Part shown: piece by piece, positions 62,370 through 64,000 of the stretch
Layout: every line of letters begins with the position of its first letter
Position numbering within the stretch: position 1 is the first letter of the stretch
Assembly (NCBI RefSeq): GCF_020026455.1
Contig: NZ_JAHHQJ010000004.1
Coordinates: 152,786 to 216,785, forward strand
Length of the DNA stretch: 64,000 nucleotides
From: Alistipes sp.
Lineage (GTDB): Bacteria; Bacteroidota; Bacteroidia; Bacteroidales; Rikenellaceae
Direction: 5' to 3'
Position numbers and translations under genes: made by a program
Notes under the pieces: generated by a model
What the model was told of the DNA's origin: nothing
Database searches by the model: none
What the model saw: only the letters and a program-made list of their open reading frames with translations

Positions 62370-63632
62370 ATGAAATCCAAGGACATCTTCACGTTCCGCG
62401 ACGCGGAAAAACAGGCAGGTCCGGTTGCCTTTTCGACGATGCTCAAGCCGGCCGGTTCGGCCTGCAACCTCGACTGTCACTATTGCTACTACCTGGACAA
62501 GGCCGTGCAGTATGGCGGCCGTCAGGCCGTGATGAGCGACGAGCTGCTGGAGCTCTATGTCAAACAGTACATCGAGGCCAACGAAGTCCCGACGGTGCAG
62601 TTCTGCTGGCACGGCGGCGAGCCGCTGCTGCTGGGGGTGGACTTCTACCGGAAGGCGATGGCCTTCCAGGCGAAATACGCCGCCGGCAAGCGTATCGAGA
62701 ACATCCTCCAGACCAACGGCACGCTGGTCGACGAGGCCTGGTGCGACCTGTTCGCCGGGAACAACTTCCTGGTGGGGATCTCGCTCGACGGACCGCAGGA
62801 CATTCACGACTCGTTCCGGCTGACGAAGGGCGGCCGTCCGACCTTCGGGCGCGTGATGCGGACGATCGAAATGTTCCAGCGCAACGGCGTGGAGTACAAC
62901 ACGCTGAGCGTGGTGAACCGTCTGTGTGAGGGGCGCGGCGGAGAGATCTACCGCTTCTTCCGCGACACGGTGCACAGCCGCTACATGCAGTTTCTTCCCG
63001 CCGTGGAGCATGTCGTCGACCAACCGGATTTCCATCGCCCGCTGATCGTCTCGCCCGACCGCGAGGGGGCCCGGCTTGCCGAATGGTCGGTGACGGCCAA
63101 GGGCTATGGCGACTTCCTGTGCGACGTGTTCGACGAATGGGTCGTGAGCGACGTGGGTCGCTGCTACGTGCAGCTGTTCGACGCCACGCTGGCCCAATGG
63201 TGCGGCGTGCAGCCGGGCGTCTGCTCGATGGGCGAGACCTGCGGCGACGCGCTGGTCGTCGAGCACAACGGCGATGTCTATTCGTGCGACCACTTCGTCT
63301 ATCCCGAATACAAACTGGGCAATATCCGCGACACGCCCTTGTCTGCGATCTACCGTTCGCGCAAGCGGGTGGATTTCGGTCTTGCCAAGCGCAATGCCTT
63401 GCCTGCCGAGTGCCTGCGGTGCAAATACTACTTCGCCTGCCGGGGCGAGTGTCCGAAACACCGCTTCGAGACGGGGTCCGACGGCTGTCGCAAGAATTCA
63501 CTCTGCGAGGGATTGTTCCGCTATTTCCGCCACGCGGAGCCCTATATGGACTACATGCGCGATCTGTTGTCGAAGCAGCAGGCCCCGGCATGGGTCGTGC
63601 CCTTCGCCCGCAAGCGCATGGGGCTGATGTGA
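62370..63632 (+). CDS. Anaerobic sulfatase maturase-like radical SAM/SPASM enzyme
   Basis: 420 residues. The radical-SAM CxxxCxxC is at Cys 32, 36 and 39 (ACNLDCHYCYYL). The C-terminal SPASM region has the auxiliary Cys-rich blocks GVCSMGETCGDA, VYSCDHFVYPEYKLGNI and CLRCKYYFACRGECPKHRF. This layout is that of anSME enzymes, which convert a Ser or Cys of sulfatases to formylglycine without oxygen. No sulfatase gene is in this window, so its client is elsewhere. Confidence 0.93.
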   Translation: MKSKDIFTFRDAEKQAGPVAFSTMLKPAGSACNLDCHYCYYLDKAVQYGGRQAVMSDELLELYVKQYIEANEVPTVQFCWHGGEPLLLGVDFYRKAMAFQAKYAAGKRIENILQTNGTLVDEAWCDLFAGNNFLVGISLDGPQDIHDSFRLTKGGRPTFGRVMRTIEMFQRNGVEYNTLSVVNRLCEGRGGEIYRFFRDTVHSRYMQFLPAVEHVVDQPDFHRPLIVSPDREGARLAEWSVTAKGYGDFLCDVFDEWVVSDVGRCYVQLFDATLAQWCGVQPGVCSMGETCGDALVVEHNGDVYSCDHFVYPEYKLGNIRDTPLSAIYRSRKRVDFGLAKRNALPAECLRCKYYFACRGECPKHRFETGSDGCRKNSLCEGLFRYFRHAEPYMDYMRDLLSKQQAPAWVVPFARKRMGLM

Positions 63633-63704
63633 TGCCCTTGTCCGGATTTCCCGTTTTTGGCTCCGCGGGCGCCCGCAAGTACCGGACTTACATTCAAGCC
63701 AAGT

Positions 63705-63923
63705 ATGGGTTACAATACGGAAGAAGGGATGTTTCTTGGATTTGATGTAGATTTTGACGGCATAACATTAACAATTAATGGAGAGGCAATGTATGAGGAA
63801 GTAACCAATGGTAGGGAAAAAGAACCTCATGGTTTTAAAATAGGAAAAGATCCAATGCCACTTATAGGCAAAAAATCTTTATTTAAGGGAAAGGTTTATC
63901 CTTTTAATGCAAAAAAATCATAA
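63705..63923 (+). CDS. AT-rich hypothetical protein
   Basis: 72 residues from the ATG of MGYNTEEGMFLGFDVDFDGIT; rich in Lys, Gly and Asp/Glu, no signal peptide, no family I recognise. Its composition is far more AT-rich than everything before 63.64 kb, suggesting recent transfer. It could also be the 3' remainder of a larger foreign gene, since the frame is open upstream to 63657. Confidence 0.55.
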   Translation: MGYNTEEGMFLGFDVDFDGITLTINGEAMYEEVTNGREKEPHGFKIGKDPMPLIGKKSLFKGKVYPFNAKKS

Positions 63924-64000
63924 ACAATAAATATGAGAACTTTATTATTAATAGTCCGTTAAAAATTCAACATATTGGCTAAGCGGCTTCTGCCACTATG
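63924..64000. other. AT-rich window end
   Basis: A ten-codon frame (ATG at 63933, peptide MRTLLLIVR) looks like the start of a signal peptide that is then cut short by a stop at 63960. The last bases show no recognisable inverted repeat, so an insertion at this point cannot be confirmed from this window. Confidence 0.35.

Noticed and set aside
1..64000. CRISPR arrays, rRNA genes, complete insertion sequences and integrases
   Set aside because: I scanned for regularly spaced repeats, rRNA signatures and transposase-like proteins and found none in the window.

Overview
The window reads as a piece of a Bacteroidales chromosome, most likely Alistipes or another member of the Rikenellaceae. The evidence is a GC-rich genome with the Bacteroidetes promoter signature (-7 TAnnTTTG, often with TTTG about 19 bases upstream), S46 dipeptidyl-peptidases, a GH97 glycosidase, an ExbB/ExbD/ExbD transport set, a lipoprotein-rich outer envelope and a TonB receptor operon. 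The genus is inferred from gene content; no 16S gene is present.

Layout. 1-2.3 kb: 3' part of an M13 metallopeptidase. 2.3-4.6 kb: patatin/BamA-like protein, divergent from a long operon at 4.7-12.1 kb (pheS, TPR protein, EnvC-like factor, ybeY, lipoprotein, mnmG) that has one consensus promoter and one strong terminator. 12.1-18.5 kb: leftward genes ilvE, metG, an S46 peptidase and nadA. 18.5-18.9 kb: a very AT-rich gene-free segment with clustered DnaA-box-like 9-mers. 18.9-25.6 kb: mrp, sppA, queD, polA. 25.7-36.1 kb: small envelope proteins, folE, rdgB, a HAD/membrane/ABC operon, a nitroreductase, recJ and lipA-lipB. 36.4-42.3 kb: a hypothetical gene, an AraC regulator, a DUF6427-like membrane protein, rnhB and exbB-hyp-exbD-exbD. 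42.7-46.1 kb: the coupled operon dprA-tatD-sORF-ansA, then tRNA-Cys. 46.6-55.2 kb: tex, then a TonB receptor/DUF4876-like lipoprotein/DUF6850-like barrel operon. 55.3-64 kb: a second S46 peptidase, a membrane Fe-S protein with a degenerate HMA-like domain, GH97, an anaerobic sulfatase-maturase-like radical SAM enzyme, and an AT-rich, foreign-looking end.

Main observation. The segment at 18.53-18.93 kb has the properties of the chromosomal replication origin (oriC). It has an AT-only-like tract suited to unwinding and seven 9-mers sharing the core TCAAC. The G/C strand bias reverses there: sampled lines of nadA and genes to the left are C-rich on the + strand, while parts of mrp and sppA/polA to the right are G-rich. 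A perfect parS-type palindrome (GTTCCACGTGGAAC) lies 6.5 kb away after mnmG, with a one-mismatch copy inside ilvE. Together these suggest the window spans the origin and its ParB-loading site.

Other points of interest are the uncharacterised three-gene surface uptake operon at 49.4-55.2 kb, an unannotated 41-codon coupled ORF between tatD and ansA, several unrelated intergenic minisatellites, an ABC ATPase with three degenerate motifs, and a set of genes (queD, folE, rnhB) whose promoters lie so close to the ATG that they may be leaderless.
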